Part shown: in pieces, positions 14,045-14,076 of the stretch
How the letters are laid out: every line of letters starts with the position of its first letter
How positions within the stretch are numbered: position 1 is the stretch's first letter
Assembly (NCBI GenBank): GCA_910587205.1
Contig: CAJULZ010000076.1
Location: 1-14,076, forward strand
DNA: 14,076 nt
Reading direction: 5' to 3'
Source: an uncultured Oscillospiraceae bacterium
GTDB lineage: Bacteria; Bacillota; Clostridia; Oscillospirales; Oscillospiraceae
The notes under the pieces: model-generated
The model's database searches: none
Told to the model about the DNA's origin: nothing
What the model saw: the letters and a program-made list of their open reading frames with translations, nothing else
Translations under genes and position numbers: made by a program

Positions 14045-14076
14045 TCATGAAAAGGGCTTGCCTGGGATAGGGAAAA

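Noticed and set aside
1..14076. CRISPR array or insertion sequence with terminal repeats
   Set aside because: No regularly spaced direct repeats, transposase gene or paired terminal inverted repeats were seen.

Overview
The window is GC-rich bacterial DNA. Its reading frames start behind strong GGAGG-type ribosome sites, and promoters are of the sigma-A (TTGACA/TATAAT) type. The gene content suggests an anaerobic Firmicute of the Clostridia, perhaps an Oscillospiraceae-like gut bacterium. It includes an F-type ATP synthase operon, a soluble hybrid histidine kinase, an HD-GYP-like protein, a clostridial-style recombinase remnant, and an AraC regulator next to a family 3 glycosidase. The lineage is inferred from style and content, not from a database match.

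Left part (1-3133, minus strand): the proximal half of an F1Fo-ATP synthase operon in the order atpB (a), atpE (c), atpF (b), atpA (alpha). Alpha runs off the left edge. There is no separate atpH (delta). Instead alpha carries about 78 extra N-terminal residues that align well with the C-terminal, b-binding domain of delta, and its start overlaps the end of atpF. Subunit c carries a signal-peptide-like N-terminal extension. The delta-alpha fusion is the most striking feature of the window.

Middle (3060-6899, plus strand): a divergent promoter drives a cytoplasmic hybrid histidine kinase/response regulator. It is followed after 46 bases by a 617-residue protein with a C-terminal HD-GYP-like domain of altered motif. 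The two probably form one signalling unit.

Scar region (6900-7698): a well-formed promoter, a tRNA-Arg(CCG) gene and a strong terminator. A second hairpin follows, then a short serine-recombinase fragment that lacks the catalytic domain. This looks like a mobile-element remnant beside a tRNA gene.

Right part (7699-13535): a divergent carbohydrate/lipid-type locus. On the minus strand an HSL-family esterase and a PAP2 membrane phosphatase overlap by one base. On the plus strand an AraC-family regulator is followed by an intracellular GH3 beta-glycosidase. The 100-base spacer between the two units holds promoters in both directions and an inverted repeat that could be an operator. A plausible joint role is control of, and hydrolysis of, small (perhaps acylated) glycosides, but the substrate cannot be read from the sequence.

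Right edge (13536-14076): AT-richer DNA with weak hairpins and a decayed small gene whose conserved-looking pieces lie in three frames.
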